In this document: piece after piece, positions 7,582 through 18,298 of the stretch
How the letters are laid out: each line of letters starts with the position of its first letter
How positions within the stretch are numbered: position 1 is the stretch's first letter
Assembly (NCBI RefSeq): GCF_005517195.1
Contig: NZ_CP040244.1
Location: 6,032,001-6,096,000, forward strand
Source: Streptomyces vilmorinianum
Lineage (GTDB): Bacteria > Actinomycetota > Actinomycetes > Streptomycetales > Streptomycetaceae
Direction of reading: 5' to 3'
DNA length: 64,000 nt
Notes under the pieces: generated by a model
Told to the model about the DNA's origin: nothing
What the model saw: only the letters and a program-made list of their open reading frames with translations
Database searches by the model: none
Position numbers and translations under genes: made by a program

Positions 7582-8946
7582 TCAGACGCCCGCGCGGGCC
7601 TTCTCCTCGCCGTCCTCGGCCCGCTGGTCCGGGACGGGCGACTCCGCCGGCGCCGGGGCGTGGTCGTCGACCAGGGTCTTCTCGTCGAAGGGGGCGCGGC
7701 CGGCCAGGACCTCGGAGACCCTGGCCTTGTCGATCTCCTTGGTCCAGGTGCCGACCAGGACGGTCGCGACGGCGTTGCCGGCGAAGTTGGTCAGGGCGCG
7801 GGCCTCGCTCATGAAGCGGTCGATGCCGACGATCAGACCGACGCCGTCGACCAGCTCCGGCCGGTGCGACTGGAGCCCGCCGGCGAGGGTCGCCAGACCG
7901 GCGCCGGTCACGCCCGCCGCGCCCTTCGAGGCGATGATCATGAAGACGAGGAGGCTGATCTGCTCGGCGAGCGAGAGCGGGTTGCCCATCGCCTCGGCGA
8001 CGAAGAGCGAGGCCATCGTCAGATAGATCGCCGTGCCGTCCAGGTTGAAGGAGTAGCCGGTCGGCACGGTGATGCCGACGACGGGCTTGCTGACACCCAG
8101 GTGCTCCATCTTCGCGATCAGCCGCGGCAGCGCCGACTCGGAGGACGAGGTGGAGAGGATCAGCAGGAACTCGCGGCCCAGGTACTTCAGCAGCGACAGG
8201 ATGTTGACCCCGGCGACCAGGCGCAGCAGCGCCCCGAGGACGACGAAGACGAACAGGGCGCACGTCACGTAGAAGCCGATCATGATGACCGCGAGCGACT
8301 TCAGGGCGTCCAGACCGGTGGCGCCCACGACCGCCGCGATGGCGCCGAACGCGCCGATCGGCGCGACCCACATGATCATGCCGAGGATGCGGAAGACCAG
8401 CCGCTGGATGTGCCCGATCCCGCGCAGGACCGGCTCGCCGGCCTTGCCCATCGCCTGGAGCGCGAAGCCCGCGAGGAGGGCGACGAGCAGGGTCTGGAGG
8501 ACCTCGCCCTCGGTGAAGGCGGAGACCATGGTCTTCGGGATGATCCCGAGCAGGAAGTCCACCGTGGACTCGCTCGCGCCCTCGGCCTGCTTGGAGCCGG
8601 CCTCGGCGACCTCCTTCGTGAGGTTGAGGCTGGAGCCGGGGTCGAGGATGTTGCCGACGACCAGGCCGATGGCGAGGGCGACGGTCGACATCACGAGGAA
8701 GTACCCGAGCGCGAGCCCGCCGACGGCACCGACCTTCGCGGCCTTACGGACCGAGCCGACGCCGAGGACGATCGTGCAGAAGATGATCGGCGAGATCATC
8801 ATCTTGATCAGGTTCACGAAGCCCGTGCCGAGCGGCTTCAGCTCGACGGCGACGCCGGGGGCGACGAAGCCGACCGTGATGCCGAGCAGGACGGCGCCGA
8901 TGACGGCGAGATACAGGTAATGGGTGCGGTCCCGTTGTGCGGCCAC
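7582..8946 (-). CDS. Dicarboxylate/amino acid:cation symporter (DAACS family)
   Basis: A 454-residue inner-membrane carrier of the DctA/GltP family that moves C4-dicarboxylates or glutamate/aspartate with H+ or Na+. Family landmarks include the serine-rich re-entrant hairpin motif (LSTSSSESALP), the substrate/cation region (TGYSFNLDGTAIY), KGAAGVTGAG and the final NFAGNAVATVLV helix. I chose GTG 8946 because GAGGAGG lies 5 nt upstream; an ATG at 8976 precedes this ribosome site and is less likely. It is divergent from a CitA/CitB-type two-component system, which suggests dicarboxylate-responsive control. Confidence 0.92.
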   Translation of the reverse strand: MAAQRDRTHYLYLAVIGAVLLGITVGFVAPGVAVELKPLGTGFVNLIKMMISPIIFCTIVLGVGSVRKAAKVGAVGGLALGYFLVMSTVALAIGLVVGNILDPGSSLNLTKEVAEAGSKQAEGASESTVDFLLGIIPKTMVSAFTEGEVLQTLLVALLAGFALQAMGKAGEPVLRGIGHIQRLVFRILGMIMWVAPIGAFGAIAAVVGATGLDALKSLAVIMIGFYVTCALFVFVVLGALLRLVAGVNILSLLKYLGREFLLILSTSSSESALPRLIAKMEHLGVSKPVVGITVPTGYSFNLDGTAIYLTMASLFVAEAMGNPLSLAEQISLLVFMIIASKGAAGVTGAGLATLAGGLQSHRPELVDGVGLIVGIDRFMSEARALTNFAGNAVATVLVGTWTKEIDKARVSEVLAGRAPFDEKTLVDDHAPAPAESPVPDQRAEDGEEKARAGV

Positions 8947-9010
8947 GGGGTCCTCCTCGAGCTGATGAATGTCCACGTCCCGGTGGATCCCAGCGAATAT
9001 CCATCAGCCT

Positions 9011-9024
9011 GTGACCGGGGTCAC
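9011..9024. promoter_or_regulatory. Candidate Crp site between carrier and sensor kinase genes
   Basis: The palindrome GTGACCGGGGTCAC matches the Streptomyces Crp consensus GTG(N6)GNCAC. It lies 65 nt upstream of the carrier GTG and 88 nt upstream of the kinase ATG. Two head-to-tail copies of ATTCGG(A)GAACG follow at 9049-9060 and 9061-9071 and could be response-regulator sites. Confidence 0.5.
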
Positions 9025-9111
9025 CGTTGTGTTCGTTTCGTTCGCGGAATTCGGAGAACGATTCGGGAACGTGATTCCCCCGGGCAAATCCGGCCAGGCA
9101 CACTTACCGGC

Positions 9112-11097
9112 ATGCGCATCCCCCGCATCCGCTTTCCACGGCCCCGCAGCCTCGCCGCCCAGCTCTTCGCGATGCAGGTCGTGCTGGTGGCCGCCGTCGT
9201 GGCCGGGTGCGCCGTCTTCGCGTACGTCACCGACCGCGCCCAGGCCGAGGAGACCGCGCGCCGCCAGTCCACCGCGACCGCCGTGGCCGTCGCCGGGTCC
9301 CCGGCGGTGGTGGAGGCGGCCCGCTCGGCGGACCCGACGGCGCGGCTCCAGCCGTACACCGAGTCGCTGCGGCACCGCTCCGGCGTGACCTTCGTGGTGA
9401 TCATGGCGCCGGACGGCAGGCGCTGGACTCACCCGGAGCCGGCGGAGATCGGCCGGACCTATCTCGGCCACATCGAGCCTGCCGTCGCGGGGCGGACCTT
9501 CTCCGAGACGCACATGGGCGTGCTCGGGCCCTCGGTCCGCACGATCACGCCGGTGTACGACGACGGGCGGGTCGTCGCCCTGGTCAGCGCCGGCATCACG
9601 ATCGAGAAGATCAGCGAGCAGGTACGGGAGCAGGTCACGGCCCTGCTGGGGATGGCGGGGGCGGCGCTGGCGCTCGGCGGTGTCGGTACGTACGTCATCA
9701 ACGCCCGGCTGCGGCGGCACACGCACGGCATGAACGCGGCCGAGCTGAGCCGGATGCACGACTACCACGAGGCGGCGCTGCACGCGGTGAGCGAGGGGCT
9801 CGTGATGCTGGACGGGCAGCGGCGGATCGCGCTCATCAACGACGGGGCGCGGGAGCTGCTCGGTCTGGACGCGGAGGTGGTGGGCAGGTCGGCGGCGGAT
9901 CTGGGGCTGCCGGTCTCGCTGACCAGTGCGCTGCTCGCCTCGGAGCCGCGGGTGGACGAGCTGCATCTGACGGCCGAGCGGGTGCTCGTGGTCAACACCA
10001 GGCCGGTGGTGGGCGGGGAGCGCCGGGGTACGGTCGTCACGCTCCGGGACCGCACGGAACTCCAGGCGCTGTCGGGCGAGTTGACCTCGGAGCGGGGGTT
10101 CACGCAGGCGCTGCGCTCCCAGGCGCACGAGGCGGCGAACCGGCTGCACACGGTCGTCTCGCTGATCGAGCTCGGCCGGGTGGAGGAGGCGGTCGGCTTC
10201 GCGACGGCGGAGCTGGAACTGGCCCAGGCGCTCACCGACCGGGTCGTGGACGCGGTCGGCGAGCCGGTCCTGGCGGCACTGCTGCTCGGCAAGGCGGCGC
10301 AGGCCAACGAGCGGGGTGTGGAGCTGATCCTCACGGAGGAGTCCGGGATAGACGACGGCCTGCTTCCGGCGTCGCTGCCGCCGCGGGACCTGGTGACGAT
10401 CCTCGGCAACCTCATCGACAACGCGGTCGAGGCGGCGAGCGGCACGGTACGGCCCCGGGTGCGGGTCACGGCCCTGACGGGCGCCGGCGAACTGCTGCTG
10501 CGCGTCGCCGACAGCGGCCCGGGCGTCCGCCCCGAGGACCGCGCGGCCGTCCTCGACCGCGGCTGGTCCACCCGCGGCCCGGGCCGCGGCCTCGGCCTCG
10601 CCCTGGTCCACCAGACCACGACCCGCGCCTCGGGCACACTCACCCTGGGCGAATCCCCGGAGGGCGGCGCGGAATTCACGGTGAGACTGCCACTGGGCCC
10701 GCGGGGCTTGACGACGGGCCCGGCCGGGGGGCCGGGCTCGGACGCCGGGCAGGGCTCGGGCGACGGGCAGGGCTCGGGGCCGGGCTCGGACGCCGGGCAG
10801 GGCTCGGACGCCGGGCAGGGCTCGGGGCCGGTCGCGGGCGACGGGCACGGCTCGGGGCCGGTCGCGGGCGACTCGGCGCCGGCTCCGATCCCGGGTCCGG
10901 ACCCCGCACCGGAACAGGGCTCGGCCGCCACACGCGTACAGACCCCGGCACCGGACACGGGTGGCGCGGCGCCTGCCCCGGTGCCAGGGCCGGCCGCCGG
11001 GCACGGCACGGACGCCGGGCAGGGCGCCGCGCACGGCTCCCCGCACGGCTCCCCGCGCGGGGGCGCCACAGCGGCCGGTACGGAGGTTCCCGTATGA
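9112..11097 (+). CDS. CitA/DcuS-type sensor histidine kinase with long repetitive tail
   Basis: A 661-residue membrane kinase. It has TM1 at about residues 14-38, a periplasmic Cache-like sensor, TM2 at about 178-200, a cytoplasmic PAS region, and a kinase core with the phosphoacceptor H339 (SQAHEAANRLH). The N box (LGNLIDNAVEAA) and G boxes (DSGPGV, GRGLGLALVHQ) follow. This is the citrate/C4-dicarboxylate class. After about residue 530 comes a 130-residue Gly/Ser/Pro-rich tail with repeats of GSDAGQGS type, absent from typical family members. Its TGA overlaps the response-regulator ATG (ATGA). Confidence 0.92.
   Translation: MRIPRIRFPRPRSLAAQLFAMQVVLVAAVVAGCAVFAYVTDRAQAEETARRQSTATAVAVAGSPAVVEAARSADPTARLQPYTESLRHRSGVTFVVIMAPDGRRWTHPEPAEIGRTYLGHIEPAVAGRTFSETHMGVLGPSVRTITPVYDDGRVVALVSAGITIEKISEQVREQVTALLGMAGAALALGGVGTYVINARLRRHTHGMNAAELSRMHDYHEAALHAVSEGLVMLDGQRRIALINDGARELLGLDAEVVGRSAADLGLPVSLTSALLASEPRVDELHLTAERVLVVNTRPVVGGERRGTVVTLRDRTELQALSGELTSERGFTQALRSQAHEAANRLHTVVSLIELGRVEEAVGFATAELELAQALTDRVVDAVGEPVLAALLLGKAAQANERGVELILTEESGIDDGLLPASLPPRDLVTILGNLIDNAVEAASGTVRPRVRVTALTGAGELLLRVADSGPGVRPEDRAAVLDRGWSTRGPGRGLGLALVHQTTTRASGTLTLGESPEGGAEFTVRLPLGPRGLTTGPAGGPGSDAGQGSGDGQGSGPGSDAGQGSDAGQGSGPVAGDGHGSGPVAGDSAPAPIPGPDPAPEQGSAATRVQTPAPDTGGAAPAPVPGPAAGHGTDAGQGAAHGSPHGSPRGGATAAGTEVPV
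10732..10874 (+). repeat. Degenerate tandem repeat in the kinase tail
   Basis: Repeated units of the type GGGCTCGGACGCCGGGCA encode Gly-Ser-Asp-Ala-Gly-Gln-rich sequence after the ATPase domain. Copies are near-identical at DNA level, which suggests slippage or recent expansion. Confidence 0.75.
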
Positions 11098-11786
11098 GTC
11101 AGGGCATCCGCGTCCTCGTCGTCGAGGACGACCCCGTCGCCGCCGACGCGCACGCGCTCTACGCCGGGCGTGTGCCCGGGTTCGTCGTCGTCGGGGTCGC
11201 GCACTCGCGGGGCGCCGCCGTGCGGCTGCTCGATCGCACGCCCGTCGATCTGATCCTGCTCGACCTCTATCTGCCCGACGGCCACGGACTGCACCTGCTG
11301 CGGTCGCTGCGCGCCGCCGGGCACTCCGCCGACGTCATCGCCGTCACCTCCGCCCGCGACCTCGCGATCGTGCGCGAGGGGGTGTCCCTCGGGGTCGTCC
11401 AGTACGTCCTGAAGCCGTTCACCTTCGCGACGCTCCGGGACCGCCTCACCCGGTACGCCGAGTTCCGCGCCACCGCCGGCGAGGCCTCCGGGCAGGACGA
11501 GGTGGACCGGGCCCTGGCCACCCTGCGCACCCCGCAGCCCGCCTCGCTGCCCAAGGGCCTGAGCGCCCCGACCCTGGAGGCCGTCACCCGTACCCTCCGG
11601 GACTCGCCCGCCGGGCTGACCGCCACCGAGGCCGCCGCCGCCGTGGGGATCTCCCGGATCACCGCGCGCCGCTATCTTGAGCACCTGGTCACCGACGGCC
11701 GGGCCGCTCGGGCCCCGCAGTACGGGCAGATCGGCAGGCCCGAGCTCCAGTACCGGTGGATCACGACGGTCGGCCGGCCCCGCTGA
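11094..11786 (+). CDS. CitB/DcuR-type response regulator
   Basis: A 230-residue response regulator. The receiver has the acidic pocket ED(D) at 11-13, the phosphoacceptor D57 (LLDLYLPDGHG) and the conserved Lys in VLKPF. A C-terminal helix-turn-helix (TATEAAAAVGISRITARRYLEHL) matches the CitB/DpiA class. It is translationally coupled to the kinase (ATGA), with GGAGG at 11082-11086. The likely target is the divergent dicarboxylate carrier. Confidence 0.93.
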   Translation: MSQGIRVLVVEDDPVAADAHALYAGRVPGFVVVGVAHSRGAAVRLLDRTPVDLILLDLYLPDGHGLHLLRSLRAAGHSADVIAVTSARDLAIVREGVSLGVVQYVLKPFTFATLRDRLTRYAEFRATAGEASGQDEVDRALATLRTPQPASLPKGLSAPTLEAVTRTLRDSPAGLTATEAAAAVGISRITARRYLEHLVTDGRAARAPQYGQIGRPELQYRWITTVGRPR

Positions 11787-11923
11787 GAGGCGCCCATCTC
11801 GGTCACTGAGACGAACCATGATCCATACGGATCGTTACCGCTCGGTTCCGACGTTTCTACGACATGCAACCTTGGGTGAACGCACCGTAGCCAACGATCA
11901 CGTTCCGCATCTACCGTGTCGAC

Positions 11924-12601
11924 GTGCAACCCTCCCCTCCCTCCCCTCCCTTCAATGCCCTCGCCGCGCGCCATCTACGCGAAGGGCTCGGCATGGCGCC
12001 CGGCCATGTCGCCTACGGTCTGCGCGCGCAGTACGGCCTTGCCATCACCCCCGACACCGTCGTCGCCTGGGAACGCGGGCGCCTCGCGCCGTCCTCCCAG
12101 GAGCTCTCCGCGCTCGCGGGCGTCCTGTGGTGCGCGCCCGGCGAGCTGATCGCCGCCGCCACGACCCTGCGCGAGCACCGGATGGCCCGTGGCTTCGCAC
12201 CGGACGACCTCGCCCGCCGCGTCGGCCTCGACGCGGCCGCCTACCTCCGCATGGAGGAGTCCGGCCGCTGGCGCGGCAACGAACGCCAGACCGCCGCGCT
12301 CGCCGAGACCCTCGGCCTCGGCCCCCGCGCGCTGCTCACCGTGACCGGCAGGGACGAGGACCTGGCCACGCTGCTGCGGGACGCCGCGACGACCCGCTGG
12401 CAGGCGTACGTACGCCCCGCCGTGAAGATGCTGCCGATGCCGAAGCGGGTCCTGGAGGCCGCGCTCCAGCGGCTGCACACGGACTACCACGCCAAGATGG
12501 CGGCGACGAGCAGCTGGGGCGCCTCGGGCGACAGCGGCGCCGCCGGCCGCGAGTACCTGGACGGGATCGTCGAGCACTTCTGGGCGGCCACCGGCTCGTA
12601 G
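11924..12601 (+). CDS. XRE-family helix-turn-helix protein
   Basis: A 225-residue DNA-binding protein. Two XRE-like helix-turn-helix regions are visible, at about residues 13-70 (TPDTVVAWERGRLAPSSQELSALAGVL) and 86-130 (FAPDDLARRVGLDAAAYLRMEESG). The C-terminal part is a helical region of unknown role. The GTG at 11924 has no ribosome site, and a TACCGT box at 11912-11917 ends 6 nt before it, which suggests a leaderless message. Its target is unknown. It may be co-transcribed with the tyrosine phosphatase 9 nt downstream. Confidence 0.8.
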   Translation: MQPSPPSPPFNALAARHLREGLGMAPGHVAYGLRAQYGLAITPDTVVAWERGRLAPSSQELSALAGVLWCAPGELIAAATTLREHRMARGFAPDDLARRVGLDAAAYLRMEESGRWRGNERQTAALAETLGLGPRALLTVTGRDEDLATLLRDAATTRWQAYVRPAVKMLPMPKRVLEAALQRLHTDYHAKMAATSSWGASGDSGAAGREYLDGIVEHFWAATGS

Positions 12602-12610
12602 GGTGTCGGC

Positions 12611-13351
12611 GTGAGACGACACATACCGTTCGAGAATCTCCACAACTTCCGTGATCTGGGTGGCTATCGGACCGCCGACGGCGGAACCGTCCGATGGAAC
12701 GTCCTCTACCGTTCCGACTCCCTCGCCAAGCTGCGCGGTCCCGATCTGGACCGCTTCCACGCGCTCGGCGTGGAGAGCGTGATCGACCTGCGCTATCCGT
12801 GGGAGATCACCGCCAAGGGCCGTATGCCGAAGACCGACGGCATCGCCTGGCACAACCTGAGCATCGAGCACCGCCCCTACGACCAGGCGGAGATCGACCC
12901 GGACCTCGACCCGTGGCGCTACCTCGCCGACCGGTTCGCCGAGGTCGCGGCCGACGGCGCGGCGGAGCTGCGCGAGGCCTTGGAGGTGATCGCGTCCGCC
13001 GAGGGTCCGCTCGTCTTCCACTGCGCTTCCGGCAAGGACCGTACGGGTCTGCTGGCCGCCGTGCTGCTCGGCCTCCTCGACGTGTCCGACGAGCAGATCC
13101 TCGACGACTTCGCGCTGACCGAGCTCGCCACCGCGCGTCTGGTCGCCGACTGGCACGCCGCCCATCCCGGGCGCGAGCTGCGCTGGCCGGCGTACGGCCG
13201 GGCGCCGGCCGACATCATGCGGCTCTTCCTCGCGGACCTGCGCGAGGAGTACGGCTCGGTGTACGCGTACGTCACCGGGCACGTGGGCCTTGAGCCGTCC
13301 GTGGTGGAAGCGCTGCGGGACCGTCTCGTGGAGCGCGCCTCCGCGTCCTAG
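12611..13351 (+). CDS. Tyrosine-protein phosphatase (dual-specificity-like)
   Basis: A 246-residue cytoplasmic phosphatase. The PTP signature HCASGKDRTG is at residues 137-146 with nucleophile C138. The N-terminal NFRDLGGYRTADGG...YRSDSL block is typical of the bacterial PtpB/MptpB-like group, which can act on phosphotyrosine and phosphoinositides. GTG 12611 follows the XRE stop by 9 nt with only a weak purine stretch. The substrate is unknown. Confidence 0.88.
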   Translation: MRRHIPFENLHNFRDLGGYRTADGGTVRWNVLYRSDSLAKLRGPDLDRFHALGVESVIDLRYPWEITAKGRMPKTDGIAWHNLSIEHRPYDQAEIDPDLDPWRYLADRFAEVAADGAAELREALEVIASAEGPLVFHCASGKDRTGLLAAVLLGLLDVSDEQILDDFALTELATARLVADWHAAHPGRELRWPAYGRAPADIMRLFLADLREEYGSVYAYVTGHVGLEPSVVEALRDRLVERASAS

Positions 13352-13419
13352 CGGCGGTCGGGGCCGAAGAGGCGGCCCACGCGGCCGTGCGGTCGCCGAC
13401 GACGGTCACGCACGCGCCG

Positions 13420-13462
13420 GGATCCGCCCGCCGGAGGGGATCCGCCCGCCCGGAGGGGATCC
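13420..13462. repeat. Short direct repeat in intergenic DNA
   Basis: Two near-identical 18-19 bp units starting GGATCCGCCCGCC lie head to tail (13420-13437, 13438-13456), followed by a partial third copy. No gene is seen between 13352 and 13599 apart from this repeat and the terminator. Confidence 0.7.
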
Positions 13463-13549
13463 CGGCGCTCGTCGAGGCAGAGGTCAGAACCGGTCACCCG
13501 TATCCGTACGTCCCCGGCGACGGGTGCGGTCAGCGGCGCCGAAGGCAAA

Positions 13550-13583
13550 GGCCCCGATCGTCCACCGGGGGACGATCGGGGCC
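13550..13583. terminator. Bidirectional terminator between phosphatase and pfkA
   Basis: A perfect 13-bp stem (GGCCCCGATCGTC / GACGATCGGGGCC) with an 8-nt loop lies 16 nt beyond the pfkA stop. On the minus strand it is followed by TTTG. Confidence 0.8.
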
Positions 13584-13599
13584 TGTTGCGAAGTCTCGC

Positions 13600-14625
13600 T
13601 CAGAAGACCGACTCGGCCTCGGCCATACGGTTCTCCGGGACCGTCTTCAGCTGCGTGACGGCCTCGGCGAGCGGCACCATCTCGATGTCCGTGCCGCGCA
13701 GGGCCGTCATCTTCCCGAACTCGCCCTCGTGCGCAGCCTCCACCGCGTGCCAGCCGAAGCGGGTCGCGAGCACCCGGTCGTACGCCGTCGGCGTGCCGCC
13801 GCGCTGGACGTGGCCCAGAATGACCGGCCGCGCCTCCTTGCCGAGGCGGCGCTCCAGCTCGACCGCGAGCCGGTTGCCGATGCCCTGGAAGCGCTCGTGG
13901 CCGTACTGGTCGATCTCGCCCTTCTTGTACTCCATGGAGCCCTCGGCGGGGTGCGCGCCCTCGGCGACGCAGACGACGGCGAACTTCTTGCCGCGTGCGA
14001 AGCGCTCCTCGACCATCTTGACGAGGTCGTCGACCTGGAAGGGCCGTTCGGGCAGGCAGATGCCGTGCGCGCCGCCGGCCATGCCGGACTCCAGGGCGAT
14101 CCAGCCGGCGTGCCGGCCCATCACCTCGACGACCATCACGCGCTGGTGGGACTCGGCGGTGGTCTTCAGACGGTCTATGGCCTCCGTCGCCACGCCCACG
14201 GCGGTGTCGAAGCCGAAGGTGCGGTCGGTGGAGGAGATGTCGTTGTCGATCGTCTTGGGGACGCCGACGACGGGCATGCCGGCGTCGGAGAGCATCCGGG
14301 CGGCGGTCAGGGTGCCTTCGCCGCCGATGGGGATGAGCACGTCGATGCCGTACTTCTTCGCCAACTCCGGGGCGGACTCGGCGGCTTCGGCCAGCCGGTT
14401 GCGCTCCAGGCGGGCGGAGCCGAGGATGGTGCCGCCGCGGGCGAGGATGCCGCTGACCGCGTTGAGGTCGAGCGGGCGGTAGTGACCGTCGAGGAGACCC
14501 TTGAACCCGTCCTCGAAGCCGATGACTTCGTCGTTGTGGCCGGTGAGCGCGCGGTGCACGACCGACCGGATCACTGCGTTCAGGCCAGGACAGTCGCCGC
14601 CTGCGGTGAGAACTCCGATGCGCAT
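13600..14625 (-). CDS. pfkA: 6-phosphofructokinase
   Basis: A 341-residue cytoplasmic phosphofructokinase converting fructose-6-phosphate to fructose-1,6-bisphosphate. The start MRIGVLTAGGDCPGLNAV, the GGEGT loop and PKTIDND are clear. The Gly in GGEGT (E. coli position 104) predicts ATP rather than pyrophosphate as donor; the Lys in PKTIDND (position 124) is seen in actinobacterial ATP enzymes. ATG 14625 has AGGAG 10 nt upstream. It is divergent from pta-ackA. Confidence 0.95.
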   Translation of the reverse strand: MRIGVLTAGGDCPGLNAVIRSVVHRALTGHNDEVIGFEDGFKGLLDGHYRPLDLNAVSGILARGGTILGSARLERNRLAEAAESAPELAKKYGIDVLIPIGGEGTLTAARMLSDAGMPVVGVPKTIDNDISSTDRTFGFDTAVGVATEAIDRLKTTAESHQRVMVVEVMGRHAGWIALESGMAGGAHGICLPERPFQVDDLVKMVEERFARGKKFAVVCVAEGAHPAEGSMEYKKGEIDQYGHERFQGIGNRLAVELERRLGKEARPVILGHVQRGGTPTAYDRVLATRFGWHAVEAAHEGEFGKMTALRGTDIEMVPLAEAVTQLKTVPENRMAEAESVF

Positions 14626-14770
14626 CGTGCTACGTCTCCTGCTCGGTAGTGGTACATGTGAGCTCTGTCGATTCTCACACGCCCGGCCCTGCCGCCGCGC
14701 TCCCGGCTGCTCCGCGCGTCCGGCCCCCGGGGCCTTTCGTCCCCTCTTCCGGGCCCTTCGTCCGGCGGGC

Positions 14771-14799
14771 GTCGTATCCACCCCCAGAGGTATTGTCAA
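14771..14799 (-). promoter_or_regulatory. pfkA promoter
   Basis: On the minus strand TTGACA (14799-14794), a 17-bp spacer and TACGAC (14776-14771) form a good sigma-70 type promoter. It implies a leader of about 140 nt before ATG 14625. Confidence 0.6.
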
Positions 14800-14883
14800 G
14801 AGGGCAATGCCACCCTATCGGGGTTTTTTGAACACACTCGGTTGACGAGACCGGGCGGACAGGACTGGACAGGAGACCACGGC

Positions 14884-16961
14884 GTGACGCGCAGCGTGTA
14901 CGTGACCGGGATCGACCGCGGAGACGGCCGGCAGGTCGTCGAGCTGGGAGTCATGGAGCTCCTGACCCGCCAGGTGGACCGGGTGGGGGTGTTCCGTCCG
15001 CTGGTGCACGACGGTCCCGACCGGCTGTTCGATCTGCTGCGGGCCCGCTACCGGCTCTCCCAGGACGCGTCGACCGTCTACGGCATGGACTACCAGGAGG
15101 CCTCCACGCTCCAGGCCGAGCAGGGCACGGACGCGCTGGTCTCCCGGCTCGTCGACCGCTTCCACGCCGTGGCCCGCGACTACGAGGTCGTGCTCGTCCT
15201 CGGTACGGACTTCGCGGCCACCCAGCTCCCCGACGAGCTGGCGCTCAACGCGCGCCTCGCCAACGAGTTCGGCGCCTCGGTGATACCCGTCGTCGGCGGC
15301 AAGGGCCAGACCCCCGAGTCCGTACGGGCCGAGGCCCGCAACGCCTTCCGGGCGTACGACGGGCTCGGCTGCGACGTCCTCGCGATGGTCGTCAACCGGG
15401 TGGCCGGCGAGGACCGGGAGCTCATCGCCGAGCGGCTCTCCGCCCGGCTGCCCGTGCCCTGTTACGTCCTGCCCGACGAGCCGGCCCTCGCCGCCCCCAC
15501 GGTCGCGCAGATCACCCACCACCTGGGCGCCTCGGTCGTCCTGGGCGACGACGCGGGCCTGGCCCGGGACGCCCTGGGCTTCGTCTTCGGCGGCGCGATG
15601 CTGCCGAACTTCCTCAACGCGCTCACCCCTGGCTGCCTGGTGGTCACCCCCGGGGACCGCGCCGACCTCGTCGTGGGCGCGCTCGCGGCCCACTCGGCCG
15701 GCACGCCGCCCATCGCCGGTGTGCTGCTCACCCTGAACGAGCGACCGAGCGAGGAGATCCTGACCCTGGCCGCCCGTCTCGCGCCCGGCACCCCGGTCAT
15801 CTCCGTCCCCGGCACCAGCTTCCCCACGGCCGCCGAACTCTTCTCCCTCGAAGGGAAGTTGAACGCGGCCACGCCCCGCAAGACGGAGACCGCCCTCGGC
15901 CTCTTCGAGCGCCACGTGGACACCTCCGACCTGCTGAAGCGGATCTCGGTGGCGCGCAGCGGCCGGGTCACCCCGATGATGTTCGAGCACGATCTCCTGG
16001 AGCAGGCCCGCGCCGACCGCCGCCGCGTGGTCCTGCCGGAGGGCACGGAGGAACGCGTGCTGCGCGCCGCCGACGTGCTGCTGCGCCGGGACGTCTGCGA
16101 TCTGACCCTGCTCGGCGATGTGGAGACCATCCGGAAGAAGGCCGCCGACCTCAGCGTGAACCTGGGCGACGCCCAGCTGATCGACCCGCAGACCTCCGAG
16201 CTGCGGGACGCCTTCGCGGAGAAGTACGCCGCCCTGCGCGCCCACAAGGGCGTCACCGTCGAGCTGGCGTACGACGTCGTCTCGGACGTGAACTACTTCG
16301 GCACGCTGATGGTCGAGGAGGGGCTCGCCGACGGCATGGTCTCCGGCTCGGTGCACTCCACCGCCGCGACCATCCGCCCCGCCTTCGAGATCATCAAGAC
16401 GAAGCCGGACGCCTCGATCGTCTCCTCCGTCTTCTTCATGTGCCTGGCCGACAAGGTCCTGGTGTACGGGGACTGCGCGGTCAACCCGGACCCGAACGCC
16501 GTGCAGCTCGCGGACATCGCCGTGCAGTCGGCGGCCACCGCGGCCCGCTTCGGCGTCGAGCCGCGGATCGCGATGCTCTCGTACTCCACCGGCACCTCCG
16601 GCTCCGGCGCGGACGTCGACAAGGTGCGCGAGGCGACCAAGCTGGTACGGGAGTCCAGCCCGCAGCTGCGGATCGAGGGGCCCATCCAGTACGACGCGGC
16701 GGTGGAGCCGTCCGTCGCCGCGACCAAGCTGCCGGGGTCGGAGGTGGCCGGGCAGGCGACCGTCCTGATCTTCCCGGACCTCAACACCGGCAACAACACC
16801 TACAAGGCCGTGCAGCGCTCGGCCGGCGCCGTGGCCGTCGGACCGGTCCTGCAGGGTCTGCGCAAGCCCGTGAACGACCTCTCGCGCGGCGCGCTCGTCA
16901 GCGACATCGTCAACACGGTCGCCATCACGGCGATCCAGTCCCAGGGTCAGGAGCTCCCCGC

Positions 16962-16965
<4 letters not shown>
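14884..16965 (+). CDS. pta: Phosphate acetyltransferase
   Basis: A 693-residue long-form Pta that interconverts acetyl-CoA and acetyl phosphate. The N-terminal part (about 1-340) is the BioD/DRTGG-like regulatory region (YVTGIDRGDGRQVVELGVMELL). The C-terminal PTA_PTB catalytic domain begins at about residue 370 (RRVVLPEGTEERVLRAAD) and includes GLADGMVSGSVHST and the closing LNTGNNTYKAVQR. GTG 14884 has AGGAGA 7 nt upstream. The TGA overlaps the ackA ATG, so the two are coupled. Confidence 0.95.
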
Positions 16966-18224
<1,259 letters not shown>

Positions 18225-18285
18225 GCGGGCCCCCGCCCATTTGTACTTTCCACCAGCCGGAATATTCCGCAGCGAAACAAACCGA

Positions 18286-18291
18286 TAGGAT
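18286..18291 (+). promoter_or_regulatory. -10 box of pyk
   Basis: TAGGAT ends 7 nt before ATG 18299, placing transcription start at or next to the start codon. No good -35 hexamer is seen. AGGA inside the box could alternatively serve as a weak ribosome site. Confidence 0.45.
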
Positions 18292-18298
18292 CCGCCTC

